Numbered from the stretch's first letter, positions 46,999 through 55,699 are shown. The stretch is DNA of 55,912 nucleotides from Bacillota bacterium (GCA_021821055.1 JAKACX010000009.1:1-55912); one strand, 5' to 3'. A program made the numbers and translations. Notes: generated by a model from the sequence alone, not told the origin.

Positions 46999-47550
46999 AT
47001 GAACACAGGGTTGTTGGCCATAGGTGGAGTCATTGTGTCCGTAGCCATTGGTGGTTCAATTGCTGTTGCAGCATCTGGTCTCTTCCCATCAGTATCTCAA
47101 TCACAAAAGGCGGCTGTACTACAGCAATTTCAATCAAACCAACAACAGCATGACAAGGCGGTATTGAATCGAATGCAAAACGGACTGCCAGCTATTCCAT
47201 CGCTGGGTTCTGCGCCAGTTGCTGTAAATAATCCACCTCTTGGTCGTCCGCAAATAGTGAGTGCCGCCGACCTCTATCCCCCCGTCTCTTCAGGCGTGTT
47301 CACGTGCACCAACTATTACAATGATCCGGGCGCAAATATAATGGTTTTGGCAGGAGCGAATCCGTCAACTCCAACCCGCGGAGAGTTCATGATTGCAACG
47401 AATTCTCGTAACAGCACGGTGATGATTCCGCTGGGAGATGGAGTTCCGACGCTCACTGAGGTTAACGGAACCAGATTGACGTTCAAGACTTCGACGGGAG
47501 CATCCGGAACATTGGATTATCAGACCGGAGATATCAGTATCAACAACTGA
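46999..47550 (+). CDS. Hypothetical small exported protein
   Basis: Protein of 183 residues that I do not recognise. The first about 28 residues are a hydrophobic helix ending A-V-A-A-S, either a cleaved signal or an anchor. A Gln-rich stretch (LQQFQSNQQQHDKAV) and a Pro-rich linker follow, then a beta-rich C-terminal half (about 95-183). The site AAGGAGG is strong. Base composition and codon use are noticeably more AT-rich than in the neighbours, which may indicate a different origin. An ECF-type promoter upstream would fit a cell-surface or stress role. Confidence 0.75.
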   Translation: MNTGLLAIGGVIVSVAIGGSIAVAASGLFPSVSQSQKAAVLQQFQSNQQQHDKAVLNRMQNGLPAIPSLGSAPVAVNNPPLGRPQIVSAADLYPPVSSGVFTCTNYYNDPGANIMVLAGANPSTPTRGEFMIATNSRNSTVMIPLGDGVPTLTEVNGTRLTFKTSTGASGTLDYQTGDISINN

Positions 47551-47677
47551 TTCGCCCTATCAATGCCACCCTCCTCATCCGTCCGCCCTAAGCGGCGCGA
47601 CGGCACCTCGGACCGACACCCAGAAGGAAGGGATGAGCGCCGACGTTTGACAGTCGGTGCTCATCCGTTGACGTTTG

Positions 47678-49327
47678 TCAGTGAACGGCCTTCAGGTGTG
47701 ACATCACGATCGCGTTGGACGGCGAGACCCACGGTCCGCCCTGCGCGTACGGGTTGCTTGCCCCCGGCCAGCCGACGAAGTTCTTCGTGCTGTACTCGAA
47801 CCAGTTGGGCGTCTCGACCAGCGGAATGGATGGCATGTCGCGCGCCACGATCCCCTCCAGGCTGTTCATCACCTGGTGCTGCACGGACGGCTTGCTGGTG
47901 TGCATGTAGGTATTGAGCAGGCGCGTCGTGGTGGGATTGCTCCAGTTCTCCGAGTTGGACGGCAGGTTCGGGTACATCATCGCGTAGTACGCGTAAAACG
48001 GCGTGGGACCGGTGTTTGTCCAGGATATGGCGAGTTGGTACTGGTGGTTCTGGAACAGGTTGCTGCCGTACAGGCTGGAGGATTCGCCCTGCACGGTGAC
48101 ATTGATCCCCACACTGCGCAGTTCGGAGGACAGGATCGAAGCCATCGAGACCCACTCCGAGTAGGTTGACACGACCTGGAGCGTAAAGGAGAGCGGTTGC
48201 CCGGAGGGCGACACGAAGATGCCGCTGCTGTTCTTCTTGAAGCCCGCCTTTTTCAAGATAGAGACGGCTTTTGCCGGGTTGTACTGCAGCGCTCCCTTGT
48301 ACTGATTCGCCAAGGCGGGCGACAGCCATCCCTTGGTCGTTCGGCCGAGCATGTCAAACGCGTTGGCGATCGGCGCGTAGTGGTAATCGGCCGCATTGAC
48401 CTTCTGGCGGTTGATGGCGAGACTGATCGCCTGGCGCACGGGCAGCATCTTGAGCAGCGGGTCCTTGAAGTTGGTGTACAGCATCAGCGTGGAGCCGCCC
48501 GCGAAGTAGTAGTGGTTCGTCTTCGGGTTGGCGTTGACGTACACGCGTTGGATGTTGGGAATAAAGATGCTGGCCCAGTCGATTCGGCCCTGCGCAAGTC
48601 CGCCGGCGATGCTCGTGTTGCTCGAGTAGGCCGGGAACTGGATTTCGTGCACGGCCAGTTTGCCCGCAAAGTAGTGCGGATTGGCGACAAACGTGTACTC
48701 TTCGGGATTGAACGAGTTGACCGTGTAGGGACCGGTGCCGACCGGATGCAGGTTCAGCGTGGTGGTCGGGTTGGACACCTTGGCCCACACGTGCTGCGGA
48801 ACGATGGGCGTCTGCCCCAGGATGTACCACTGGAAGGGGACATTCACCTGTTTGAACTGGAACTGCACCGTGTACTGACCGATCGCTTTGACGGAGGACA
48901 GGTACTGCCACACGCCCGCGGTGTCGAGCTGCGGGAATTGCTTGCGAATCATGAAGGAGTAGACGACGTCCTGCGCGGTGAACGGCTTTCCGTCCGACCA
49001 CTGCACGCCGTGGCGCAACTGTACGGTGAGCGTCTTGTCGTTCTTCGACCACCCGAACGACGTGCCGAGCACGGGCGACACCTTGGACGAGTAGGGATTG
49101 AAATAGAACAGCGGCTGGTAGATGAGACCCATGGTGCCGACCAGCGCTGTCGAAAACGGATTGAAGTTTTGCTGGAATGTGCCGGCTGGTCCAGGTACGA
49201 CCACCAGCGGCGGCGCAGATGCAGGCGCTTTCGCGGCGATGTGGCTCAATCCAATGGCGCCGGCCGCGACCACCACAATTCCGACAGCCAATACGGATAG
49301 CAGTGCTCTTCGTGATTTTCGTGCCAT
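47678..49327 (-). CDS. Orphan family 5 substrate-binding protein (paralogue of system A)
   Basis: Binding protein of 549 residues with an uncleaved-looking signal (MARKSRRALLSVLAVGIVVVAAG, no lipobox Cys). It shares QNFNPFS..GTMGLIYQPLFYFNPY and VQWSDGKPFTAQDVVYSF with the system A protein and is about three quarters identical by eye to the 51659 product. No permease or ATPase genes lie beside it, so it probably feeds the system A channel (28382-32339). The ATG at 49327 is preceded by AGGAGGAGG; the open frame further upstream is repeat DNA. Confidence 0.9.
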   Translation of the reverse strand: MARKSRRALLSVLAVGIVVVAAGAIGLSHIAAKAPASAPPLVVVPGPAGTFQQNFNPFSTALVGTMGLIYQPLFYFNPYSSKVSPVLGTSFGWSKNDKTLTVQLRHGVQWSDGKPFTAQDVVYSFMIRKQFPQLDTAGVWQYLSSVKAIGQYTVQFQFKQVNVPFQWYILGQTPIVPQHVWAKVSNPTTTLNLHPVGTGPYTVNSFNPEEYTFVANPHYFAGKLAVHEIQFPAYSSNTSIAGGLAQGRIDWASIFIPNIQRVYVNANPKTNHYYFAGGSTLMLYTNFKDPLLKMLPVRQAISLAINRQKVNAADYHYAPIANAFDMLGRTTKGWLSPALANQYKGALQYNPAKAVSILKKAGFKKNSSGIFVSPSGQPLSFTLQVVSTYSEWVSMASILSSELRSVGINVTVQGESSSLYGSNLFQNHQYQLAISWTNTGPTPFYAYYAMMYPNLPSNSENWSNPTTTRLLNTYMHTSKPSVQHQVMNSLEGIVARDMPSIPLVETPNWFEYSTKNFVGWPGASNPYAQGGPWVSPSNAIVMSHLKAVH

Positions 49328-49795
49328 GATGATCCAACCTCCTCCTGAACATGTTGTAAAATCGCAAGGATGGCCCGCGTCTCGGTACGGGGTTGCCTGT
49401 CGGTCGTCCGCCGTGCCTGCGGCTGATGCGTCCGAAGGTGCGTGGGTCCAACGGTCCGGGAGTGCGTCCGGAGGCTCATGGATCCTCCGGGGTGCGTGCC
49501 TAACGTTTCGGACTTGCGCGCGGGTCCTCCGGGGTGCGTGTCCCGCGTGTGCCGGACCAAAAGCCACGACGCCCATGTCGAGCGGCCGAAGCGGCGCCGG
49601 AGCAGGCGGTCGGTGCCGTGTCCGCTCAGGCATTCGGATGCCCCCGAGCGGCTTGGCGTGCATCGCGGACTTCCTCAAGTTTGGCCCCTCAGCGACACCA
49701 GGCGAGAGCCTTAGCAAGGCAGACGCACGACGGGGTTTTTGGCGATTGAATGAGAACTCGCTCTCGGCCACATCCAGCACATGGCGTCTGCATCG
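49328..49795. other. Gap with GTGCGTCCGG-type repeats
   Basis: Upstream of the minus-strand binding-protein gene, 49435-49560 holds irregular copies of GGGTGCGTG and CCTCCGG units. I see no gene and no convincing promoter. Confidence 0.45.
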
Positions 49796-49942
49796 AGGAC
49801 TGTATCACACTTCCCTAGGGGACATGTGATACACCAAATTACGGCAGGCGCATGACGGTCCATATAGCGTCCGACTGAAGCCTCGAACGCGATGTCTGGA
49901 GTGACTGCGCCTGCTCAGAGGACTGTATGACATGTCCCCTAG
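49796..49942. repeat. 128-base inverted-repeat element with nested hairpins
   Basis: The ends 49815-49833 and 49924-49942 are inverted copies matching at 18 of 19 positions (CTAGGGGACATGT.ATACA). GGCAGGCGC inside the left arm pairs with GCGCCTGC inside the right arm, so the unit can fold into one long hairpin with a central stem (49862-49899) related to 32379-32418. GAGGACTGTATSACA is repeated at 49796 and 49919. It shares its end with the element at 23451. It looks like a non-autonomous mobile unit or a structured RNA or DNA element. Confidence 0.7.
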
Positions 49943-49957
49943 ACGTCCGCGTCCGAT

Positions 49958-50503
49958 CTAGAGGAACAGATCCTCCATGTACGCCGCGTTGCGCACGCGA
50001 TCCATCGTGGTTGTCATGTTGTGGTACTCACGAGGTTTCTGCCAGGCACGGAAGGGCAAGACTTCGGCAAAGTACCCGATGCTTTCAAGAACCACAACGT
50101 ACGTGTTCTCCCACTGCTGGATCTCAGGCCAGAACTGATTGTCTCGCGTCAGGCCGGTCAATTCCGGTACCGACGCATATTCGTCCGGCCGGATGTCGTA
50201 CAGTATTTCCTTGACTCTTCCCCAACGTCTGATGTGCCTGGCGCTGATGGTCAGTTTTCCATCCTCGTCTTTGGTGTTCTGCTCGTACTCGTAGCACAGG
50301 ACGTATTGCATAGGCAGAACAGGCCCCAGGGCCGGATCGAGGAAGTAGACTTTGTGCGTGCTAAACATGTGCATGTACCTCGGGCAGGGGTGCTGGGTGA
50401 CCACAACAGCCTCGCGGACTTCTTTGGCGGGCAGGTCCCCGATGACAACGCGCGAAAACGTCGGTGAGGCAACCTCCACGGCATACCAACCTCTTTCTTG
50501 CAT
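49958..50503 (-). CDS. Protein of unknown function under a LacI-type operator
   Basis: Protein of 181 residues without signal peptide or membrane helix; I recognise no family. It contains VREAVVVTQHPCPRYMHMFS, PVLPMQYVLCYEYEQNTK and the stretch WENTYVVVLESIGYFAEVLPF, a soluble alpha/beta pattern. A strong promoter (complement of 50552-50581) and an operator (50523-50538) lie directly upstream, which shows it is a real, regulated gene. The ATG at 50503 has no clear ribosome binding site; a GTG at 50479 with AGAGG ahead is an alternative. The matching operator before the 51659 gene links it to sugar uptake. Confidence 0.72.
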   Translation of the reverse strand: MQERGWYAVEVASPTFSRVVIGDLPAKEVREAVVVTQHPCPRYMHMFSTHKVYFLDPALGPVLPMQYVLCYEYEQNTKDEDGKLTISARHIRRWGRVKEILYDIRPDEYASVPELTGLTRDNQFWPEIQQWENTYVVVLESIGYFAEVLPFRAWQKPREYHNMTTTMDRVRNAAYMEDLFL

Positions 50504-50522
50504 CAAATGGATGGTAAAGGGA

Positions 50523-50581
50523 ATTCACACGTTTGAATTCGCTTGCATCCAACTATATTGCCAAACTTGCGGATTTGTCAA
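50523..50581 (-). promoter_or_regulatory. SigA promoter with downstream LacI-type operator
   Basis: On the minus strand TTGACA (complement of 50576-50581), an 18-base spacer and TATAGT (complement of 50552-50557) form a strong promoter. ATTCACACGTTTGAAT (50523-50538) is a palindrome with one mismatched pair located at about +7 to +22, where a bound repressor would block transcription. Confidence 0.75.
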
Positions 50582-50656
50582 TCATCCGGAGAGCGGGGAA
50601 CGAAGGGCGAGGGCGAAGGGCGAGGGCGAGGCTGGCGTCGGCGGTAAGACAAGAAA

Positions 50657-50793
50657 TTGGTGCTAACGTACCAGAGATATCCTTTTTACGCCGAATTAGT
50701 TACTGAAAATGGGCTTATTGGCGAGATAGCACCTCTTGTTGGGCTTAATTTGGGATAATAAAGGATACTAAAGCGCAAATGCTGTGGCTATCG
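50657..50793 (+). repeat. Dispersed intergenic repeat, copy C
   Basis: Runs from GGTGCTAACGTACC to GCTGTGGCTATCG and matches copy D (53480-53618) along its length, with the last 60 bases also matching copy A. It lies between the unknown gene and the binding-protein gene at 51659. The bases that follow (50794-51334) show no convincing gene. Confidence 0.65.
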
Positions 50794-51334
50794 TTCGATG
50801 GTCTGCGGCCAGAAGCAAGCGAAGTCTGGCCCACGATGCTGCGGCGCCGCTCGGACCCTGCGGCACTACGATGTTGGGCTGCGGTGGTGCGATGGCATCT
50901 CGGTGAGGACGCGAAAAGACTGGATGCTTTGGATGGCAAAGACGTTGCCGCGAGATGAGGGTGGATCTAGACCTTGCCACACGGGGCGTCCAATCAAGTT
51001 CGCTCCGGCATGATTCGTCAACGCGGGCGTGGATGAACACAAGATGCATCCCTTCCGCTTGATGGCTAGCAGAGAATCAACTGGAAAGCGTGATCGGAAC
51101 GCAATGCCTTCCCCGTTGTAATGGTGGCAGGCGATTTTCGGAAAGGCCGGCGTGTTGTGACGTTCAGGTGATGGCGGCGCGTGATCGACCGAAAGAGGGT
51201 CGCTCCGGAGCGAAGCCCGTGAGGTGCGACGGTCTGGCGGCGTCAAACCCCGGAGAGTTGAACGGGTGGGAGGTCCGCGTCTCCGCGCGCGCGGCAGATT
51301 TCATGCCTGTGGATGGTTCCATGCTGGTCACAGG

Positions 51335-51386
51335 TTGACAGCGGTATCATCCAATGGTATCATGTCATTTATTCAAACGTTTGAAT
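51335..51386 (+). promoter_or_regulatory. SigA promoter with a perfect LacI-type operator
   Basis: TTGACA (51335-51340), a 17-base spacer and TATCAT (51358-51363) are followed by the perfect 16-base palindrome ATTCAAACGTTTGAAT (51371-51386) at the expected transcription start. The leader to 51659 is about 290 bases and contains an 8-bp GC hairpin (51409-51416 with 51424-51431). Confidence 0.78.
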
Positions 51387-51658
51387 TTTCGCGAGGCTCT
51401 ATCGTCGTGGGCCCGTGGGCCCAACGGGCCCGCTCAAAACGCTCCGAATGGGATTGAGGACGGCGGCCGACCTGACGCTGACGTGGCTGTTTTTCACCGA
51501 TGGTCTGCCTTCGCATGGGCTTGAGAACGCGCGCTGACGCTCTGCCCGTTCCGGGAGTTCGAGTATTTCGTGACAGTTTGGCCCGGTTGGAGCTGAGCCG
51601 ACGGAGCCGCCCTGCATGTTGCTGCGATTTACTCATAATTCCGAAAAGGAGAGTGGCG

Positions 51659-53413
51659 ATGCTGCATAAAGCGAGAGTGGCGGTGTCGCACAAACCTATG
51701 GAGACACCTTGCGAATCAAGGAGCGTGACCCCATTGCGCAATTCGACGAAGATGGTCCGAAAATCCAGCAAGACGGCATTGTCGGTTGTGAGCGCCGGCC
51801 TGTTGACGGCGACATTCCTGGGGATGGCGGCGGGCCCCGCGTTGACCGCCAGTCCTGCGCTGGCCGCGAGCGCATCGACAGCGCCGCTTGTGATTGGAGG
51901 CCTTGGGGGCACATTTCAGGAGAATTTCAATCCCTTTTCCGCCGCTCTGAAGGGCACGATGGGCATGATCTACCAGCCTCTGTTCTACTTCAATCGCTAC
52001 ACGTCGAAGGTCACGCCGCTACTCGGGATGTCGTTCGGGTGGTCGAATCACGACAAGACCCTGACGGTGCACCTGCGTCACGGCGTCCAGTGGTCCGACG
52101 GCAAACCATTCACCGCCCGCGACGTTGTATATTCATTTGACATTCGTAAGCGCTTCCCACAGCTTGACACCGCGGGCGTCTGGCAGTACCTGTCGGATGT
52201 GAGGGCGATTGGCCCTTATACGGTGCAGTTCCAGTTCAAGCAGATAGACGTTCCTTTCCAGTGGTACATCCTGGGCCAGACGCCCATCATTCCGCAGCAC
52301 ATATGGGCCAATGTGGCCAATCCCGCAACGACGCTCAACCTCCGCCCCATCGGTACGGGGCCGTACGTTTTTCATTCCTTCAATTCTCAGGAGTACTCGT
52401 TCGCGGCCAATCCGCGTTATTTTGCAGGCGAACCGGCGGTGCGGCAGGTGCAGTTCCTCGGATTTGCGAACAACACGGTCACGGCGGGAGAACTCGCGCA
52501 AGGTCGGATCGACTGGGGAAGCGCATTCATTCCGAACATCCAGCGCGTCTTTGTGCAGGCGAATCCGCGGACCAACCACTACTGGTTCGCGGGCGGGGCG
52601 ACGCTCATGCTGTATACCAATTTCAAGGACCCTTTGCTGTCCCAACTGTCGGTGCGCGAGGCGATCAGTTACGCCCTGAATCGGCAGAAGATCAACCAGG
52701 CGGACTACTACTACGCGCCTATTGCCAATGTGTTTGACATGCTCAACCGGACCACGAAGGCTTGGCTGTCGCCAGCGCTTGCGAGACAGTACAAGGGGGC
52801 GCTGCAGTACAACCCGGCAAAGGCTGTCGCCATCATCAGGCAGGCTGGCTTTAAGAAGAACAGCAACGGGGTCTTTGTGTCGCCATCTGGGAAAGCGCTG
52901 TCATTCAACCTTCAGGTCGTGTCCACGTACTCGGAGTGGGTGGCGATGGCGAGTATTATTGCGTCCGAACTGGACAGGGTGGGGATCCATGTCAATGTGC
53001 AGGGAGAGTCCGCCAGCCTCTACGGCAACAATTTGTTCAAGCAGCACCAGTATCAATTGGCGATTTCGTGGACGGACACAGGCCCGACGCCATTCTACGC
53101 ATACTATTCCATGATGTATCCGAACCTCCCGTCAAATTCGGAGAATTGGAACAGTCCCGCCACGACGAGGCTATTGAACACCTACCTGCATACGGCGCAG
53201 CCAGCAGTGCAGCACCGCGTGATGGATGCGTTGGAGGGAATTGTCGCGCGTGATATGCCGGCCATCCCGCTGGTCGAGACACCCGGCTGGTTCGAGTACA
53301 GCACGAAGAACTTCGTCGGCTGGCCGACCGCCAAGAATCCATACGCGGGTGGAGCGCCGTGGAGCAGCCCGTCCAACGGCATTGTCCTGGAACACCTGAG
53401 GCCCGTGAAGTAG
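51659..53413 (+). CDS. Orphan family 5 substrate-binding protein (second paralogue)
   Basis: Binding protein of 584 residues, nearly the same as the 47678 product from its signal onwards (TFQENFNPFS, GMIYQPLFYFNRY, DVVYSFDIRKRFPQL). The ATG at 51659 has AAAAGGAGAG 7 bases upstream but gives about 31 extra residues before MVRKSSK, which aligns with the MARKSRR start of its paralogue; the ATG at 51752 lacks a binding site. No lipobox Cys is present. It has its own operator-controlled promoter and no permease neighbours, so it would serve as an alternative receptor for the system A channel. Confidence 0.9.
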   Translation: MLHKARVAVSHKPMETPCESRSVTPLRNSTKMVRKSSKTALSVVSAGLLTATFLGMAAGPALTASPALAASASTAPLVIGGLGGTFQENFNPFSAALKGTMGMIYQPLFYFNRYTSKVTPLLGMSFGWSNHDKTLTVHLRHGVQWSDGKPFTARDVVYSFDIRKRFPQLDTAGVWQYLSDVRAIGPYTVQFQFKQIDVPFQWYILGQTPIIPQHIWANVANPATTLNLRPIGTGPYVFHSFNSQEYSFAANPRYFAGEPAVRQVQFLGFANNTVTAGELAQGRIDWGSAFIPNIQRVFVQANPRTNHYWFAGGATLMLYTNFKDPLLSQLSVREAISYALNRQKINQADYYYAPIANVFDMLNRTTKAWLSPALARQYKGALQYNPAKAVAIIRQAGFKKNSNGVFVSPSGKALSFNLQVVSTYSEWVAMASIIASELDRVGIHVNVQGESASLYGNNLFKQHQYQLAISWTDTGPTPFYAYYSMMYPNLPSNSENWNSPATTRLLNTYLHTAQPAVQHRVMDALEGIVARDMPAIPLVETPGWFEYSTKNFVGWPTAKNPYAGGAPWSSPSNGIVLEHLRPVK

Positions 53414-53430
53414 CGCGGAGCCGTGGTCTG

Positions 53431-53455
53431 GCGGGCGCCGGCAGTGGGCGCCCGC
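53431..53455 (+). terminator. GC-rich hairpin after the binding-protein gene
   Basis: GCGGGCGCC (53431-53439) pairs perfectly with 53447-53455 around a 7-base loop, 18 bases after the stop. There is no T-run, so termination strength is uncertain. Confidence 0.55.
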
Positions 53456-53479
53456 TCGACGGGGATCATTAGCACACTA

Positions 53480-53618
53480 ATTGGTTCTATTGTGGAATGA
53501 ATTAACTTATTAAAGTCGATTAGCTACAAACAGGGGGCCTATTTTTCCGCATAGCAACAATAATCGCATCTAATATGGAATAATATAGGCGTCCTAAGCG
53601 CAGATTGTGTGGCTATCG
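53480..53618 (+). repeat. Dispersed intergenic repeat, copy D
   Basis: Runs from TTGGTTCTATTGTGG to GTGTGGCTATCG. It shares CTAATATGGAATAATATAGG and CCTAAGCGCAG with copies B and C. It follows a family 5 binding-protein gene. Between it and 53955 lie only GC-rich repeat units such as GTCGGATCGGGTCTACGG. Confidence 0.65.
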
Positions 53619-53954
53619 CGCCGCCGGGTTCGTGCCGTCGAACCGGGCCCTGACTCTGGCCCGACGTCCGCCGTTCGGGCCGGATCCGCCATGGGATCTG
53701 CCGTCGGATCGGGTCTACGGGCGCCTGAGACTCTACATCCCCCGTTGGGTCGGGTCTACCGGCGTCTCAGACTCTGCATCTGCCGACGGGCCTGCATCGA
53801 ATGTCGAACCAGTCCCTATCCGTGCGTCTGGGTGTGCCGCTGTCGGGTTCGTGCCGTCGGCTTCTCGGTTGTTCCGGGATATTGAGTCCCTAACGTTCGC
53901 GCTGTATGAACATGCCCAAGCCGACCGTCTCTCGAAGGCTCCGGGTGCGCCCTT

Positions 53955-54128
53955 TCAGTTGTCGTGGCTGCGCTTGGTGAATGGTGCAAGCAGGAGGGCG
54001 ATGAGCGTGAAGATGCCGTCGAACGAGGTGAGCGTGGTGGCGAATGGATCGTCGTTCGCGAGCAGGACTGCGGTGAGGCCGAGGATATTGAGCGCGAGAA
54101 GAACCATGAGGGTTGCCGGGCGACCCAT
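53955..54128 (-). CDS. Possible small membrane protein or remnant
   Basis: A frame of 57 residues, MGRPATLMVLLALN onward, has two hydrophobic helices (about 5-22 and 36-50) and ends KRSHDN. The same frame stays open for about 70 codons upstream with protein-like sequence (THPGLQVAGATILLDSVVWK) but no start codon, so this may be the end of a longer, damaged gene. No ribosome binding site is convincing and no family is recognised. Confidence 0.35.
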   Translation of the reverse strand: MGRPATLMVLLALNILGLTAVLLANDDPFATTLTSFDGIFTLIALLLAPFTKRSHDN

Positions 54129-54448
54129 GGGTATCGCAGGTATAGCGGACGACTTCAGAAGGTGTCTGCGTTCCTTCCAGACGACTGAGTCGAGCAGGAT
54201 GGTCGCGCCTGCGACTTGAAGGCCAGGATGCGTGATCCAGGGAATGAGCGGCGGGCGGTGCGTACGCGCTGGTGATGGTAGTGTTTGGCCAAAGATGCAA
54301 CGCTCGCTTCCGTCGGAGTCAAGGACTATCCTACGACAGAATGCGGGATTGGCGCAAGGCCAGGTGCGCGGGCGGGTCCGCGACGGGCCGCGACGGGCCG
54401 CGACGGGCTCCGCGGCGAGGTGTGCACGCGGGTCCGCGATTCAGTGTG

Positions 54449-54649
54449 CTACTCTCCGTTCAAAGTAATGGACGCCCTCATCCGCAAGTGCGACAGATGG
54501 GGTTTCAGTTCCAGTGTCTTCGTGATTGATTCCTGAGAGGGATAGCCTGCACCCAATAGAAATGCGTATGTGCTGACCATCTCCAAGGACTGCGCCAAGG
54601 ACTGCGCGTCCTTCTGGACCCATTCCTTGGCCACCCATGGGGCCGGCAC
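54449..54649 (-). CDS. Possible short protein or gene remnant
   Basis: A GTG-started frame of 66 residues reads like a helical protein (AKEWVQKDAQSLAQSLEMVS, then AFLLGAGYPSQESITKTLEL). A stop lies just upstream in frame and there is no clear ribosome binding site, so it is more likely the tail of a decayed gene than a complete one. The 53414-55001 stretch is otherwise gene-poor and includes GACGGGCCGC tandem units near 54375-54410. Confidence 0.3.
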   Translation of the reverse strand: MPAPWVAKEWVQKDAQSLAQSLEMVSTYAFLLGAGYPSQESITKTLELKPHLSHLRMRASITLNGE

Positions 54650-55001
54650 TCGCGCTCGCGGAACGTATCATCGTCCGGACGTTCCTGTAGACGTACGACG
54701 GCACCGGGGACGCGGCCAGGGGAGCATGCCGAGCGGCCGGCGCGGGAGCTGCGACGGACAATTGGGCCAGAGCCATTGGGCGCCTATGGCGGTGGGAACG
54801 GCTTTTCGCACCGCGATCAATCACCCTCCAGATGCTCTGGCAGACTCATGATTGACCATGGGAAGATCGGCTCGCGATCTCTCTACGCCGCCATATTCTT
54901 CCCAGAGTTCTTCGTGAATGGGATGGACGTCTTTGGCAATTGGATCATTCCAGGCCATACGCCGTCACTCCTCGGCGGAAATGTGGTCGTACATGGTCAT
55001 C

Positions 55002-55343
55002 TCACAAGGAAAACAACCGCCGCAATCGCTCAGCGATCATTTGCTCAGTGGGCGCCGACAATTTTCCGAGCTCCCTTTGGACGAAGTCGGTCGAGACCGT
55101 GAGAAGACGGTGCAGCCGTATGGTGGATGTCACCTTTAAGCCGGTCTGAGTAAATTCAGGCGAATCCGAATGCAACACAATATCGCTGAACAAGAGATCG
55201 TCCGGGATCTTGCTAGTGACGAATGCGAGTATGACATGTCCATGCGGGCCAATCGATTCTGTCAAGCAGACTGCAGGTCTGGCCTTGCTTGCGGACAAAT
55301 CATCGAAGGGGAAGGGCACCAACACCACTCTATTTCGAATCAT
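55002..55343 (-). CDS. PemK/MazF-family toxin
   Basis: Toxin of 113 residues of the type II toxin-antitoxin class, usually a ribosome-independent mRNA endonuclease. The family opening MIRNRVVLVPFPFDDLSASKARPAVCL and the middle stretch VILAFVTSKIP are clear, as is the C-terminal helix pattern LSAPTEQMIAERLRRLF. I placed the start at the ATG where homology begins; an in-frame ATG at 55358 adds five residues. The start lies inside the end of the upstream gene, typical of a coupled antitoxin-toxin pair. Confidence 0.85.
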   Translation of the reverse strand: MIRNRVVLVPFPFDDLSASKARPAVCLTESIGPHGHVILAFVTSKIPDDLLFSDIVLHSDSPEFTQTGLKVTSTIRLHRLLTVSTDFVQRELGKLSAPTEQMIAERLRRLFSL

Positions 55344-55650
55344 TGATCCGCCGCCCATCGTTCAACGTGTAGATATCTTCTGACGGATCGCTCAAAAATG
55401 CAAAAGACGGACTTCTGCCCGCCTCCTGAACCCATGCACGCTCGCCCAGTTCCCCCGATTCTGCGGGGTTCAAGTGAAATTGCTCAACCAGTTCCTGAAT
55501 GATCGTGTCCACGGCACTGAGCTGTCCCTGCAAAAACTGCTCGTTTGTCGCGAACTCGCGTTGAAGAAGCTGCTTCCGTAGAATTGATTTTCTTGCGTTA
55601 AGTCTTCTGATGAAATCTTCAACCTTGCGACGTCGGAACGTCTCCGCCAT
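55330..55650 (-). CDS. Putative antitoxin partner of the PemK-type toxin
   Basis: Protein of 106 residues, rich in charged helices (ETFRRRKVEDFIRRLNARKS, then LQGQLSAVDTIIQELVEQFH), with an extended acidic C-terminus suited to binding a toxin. I recognise no DNA-binding motif with certainty. GGAGGG precedes the ATG. It overlaps the toxin gene by 14 bases. The function as antitoxin is inferred from position and size. Confidence 0.7.
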   Translation of the reverse strand: MAETFRRRKVEDFIRRLNARKSILRKQLLQREFATNEQFLQGQLSAVDTIIQELVEQFHLNPAESGELGERAWVQEAGRSPSFAFLSDPSEDIYTLNDGRRINDSK

Positions 55651-55669
55651 AACACATCCCTCCACGAGT

Positions 55670-55699
55670 ATTATATGCACTTTGCATACGTTTGCATAC
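55670..55699 (-). promoter_or_regulatory. Toxin-antitoxin promoter with direct repeats
   Basis: TATAAT on the minus strand (complement of 55670-55675) serves the antitoxin gene. TTTGCATAC occurs twice exactly, at 55681-55689 and 55691-55699, in the spacer and weak -35 region, with an inverted TATGCA at 55674. Repeats one helical turn apart are the usual layout for autorepression by a toxin-antitoxin complex. Confidence 0.6.

Noticed and set aside
50866-51246. 126-codon minus-strand open frame
   Set aside because: Some protein-like stretches, but no start signal or recognisable family; not enough to call a gene.
53605-54219. 204-codon plus-strand open frame
   Set aside because: It runs through repeat units, has no ribosome binding site and shows no protein-like pattern.
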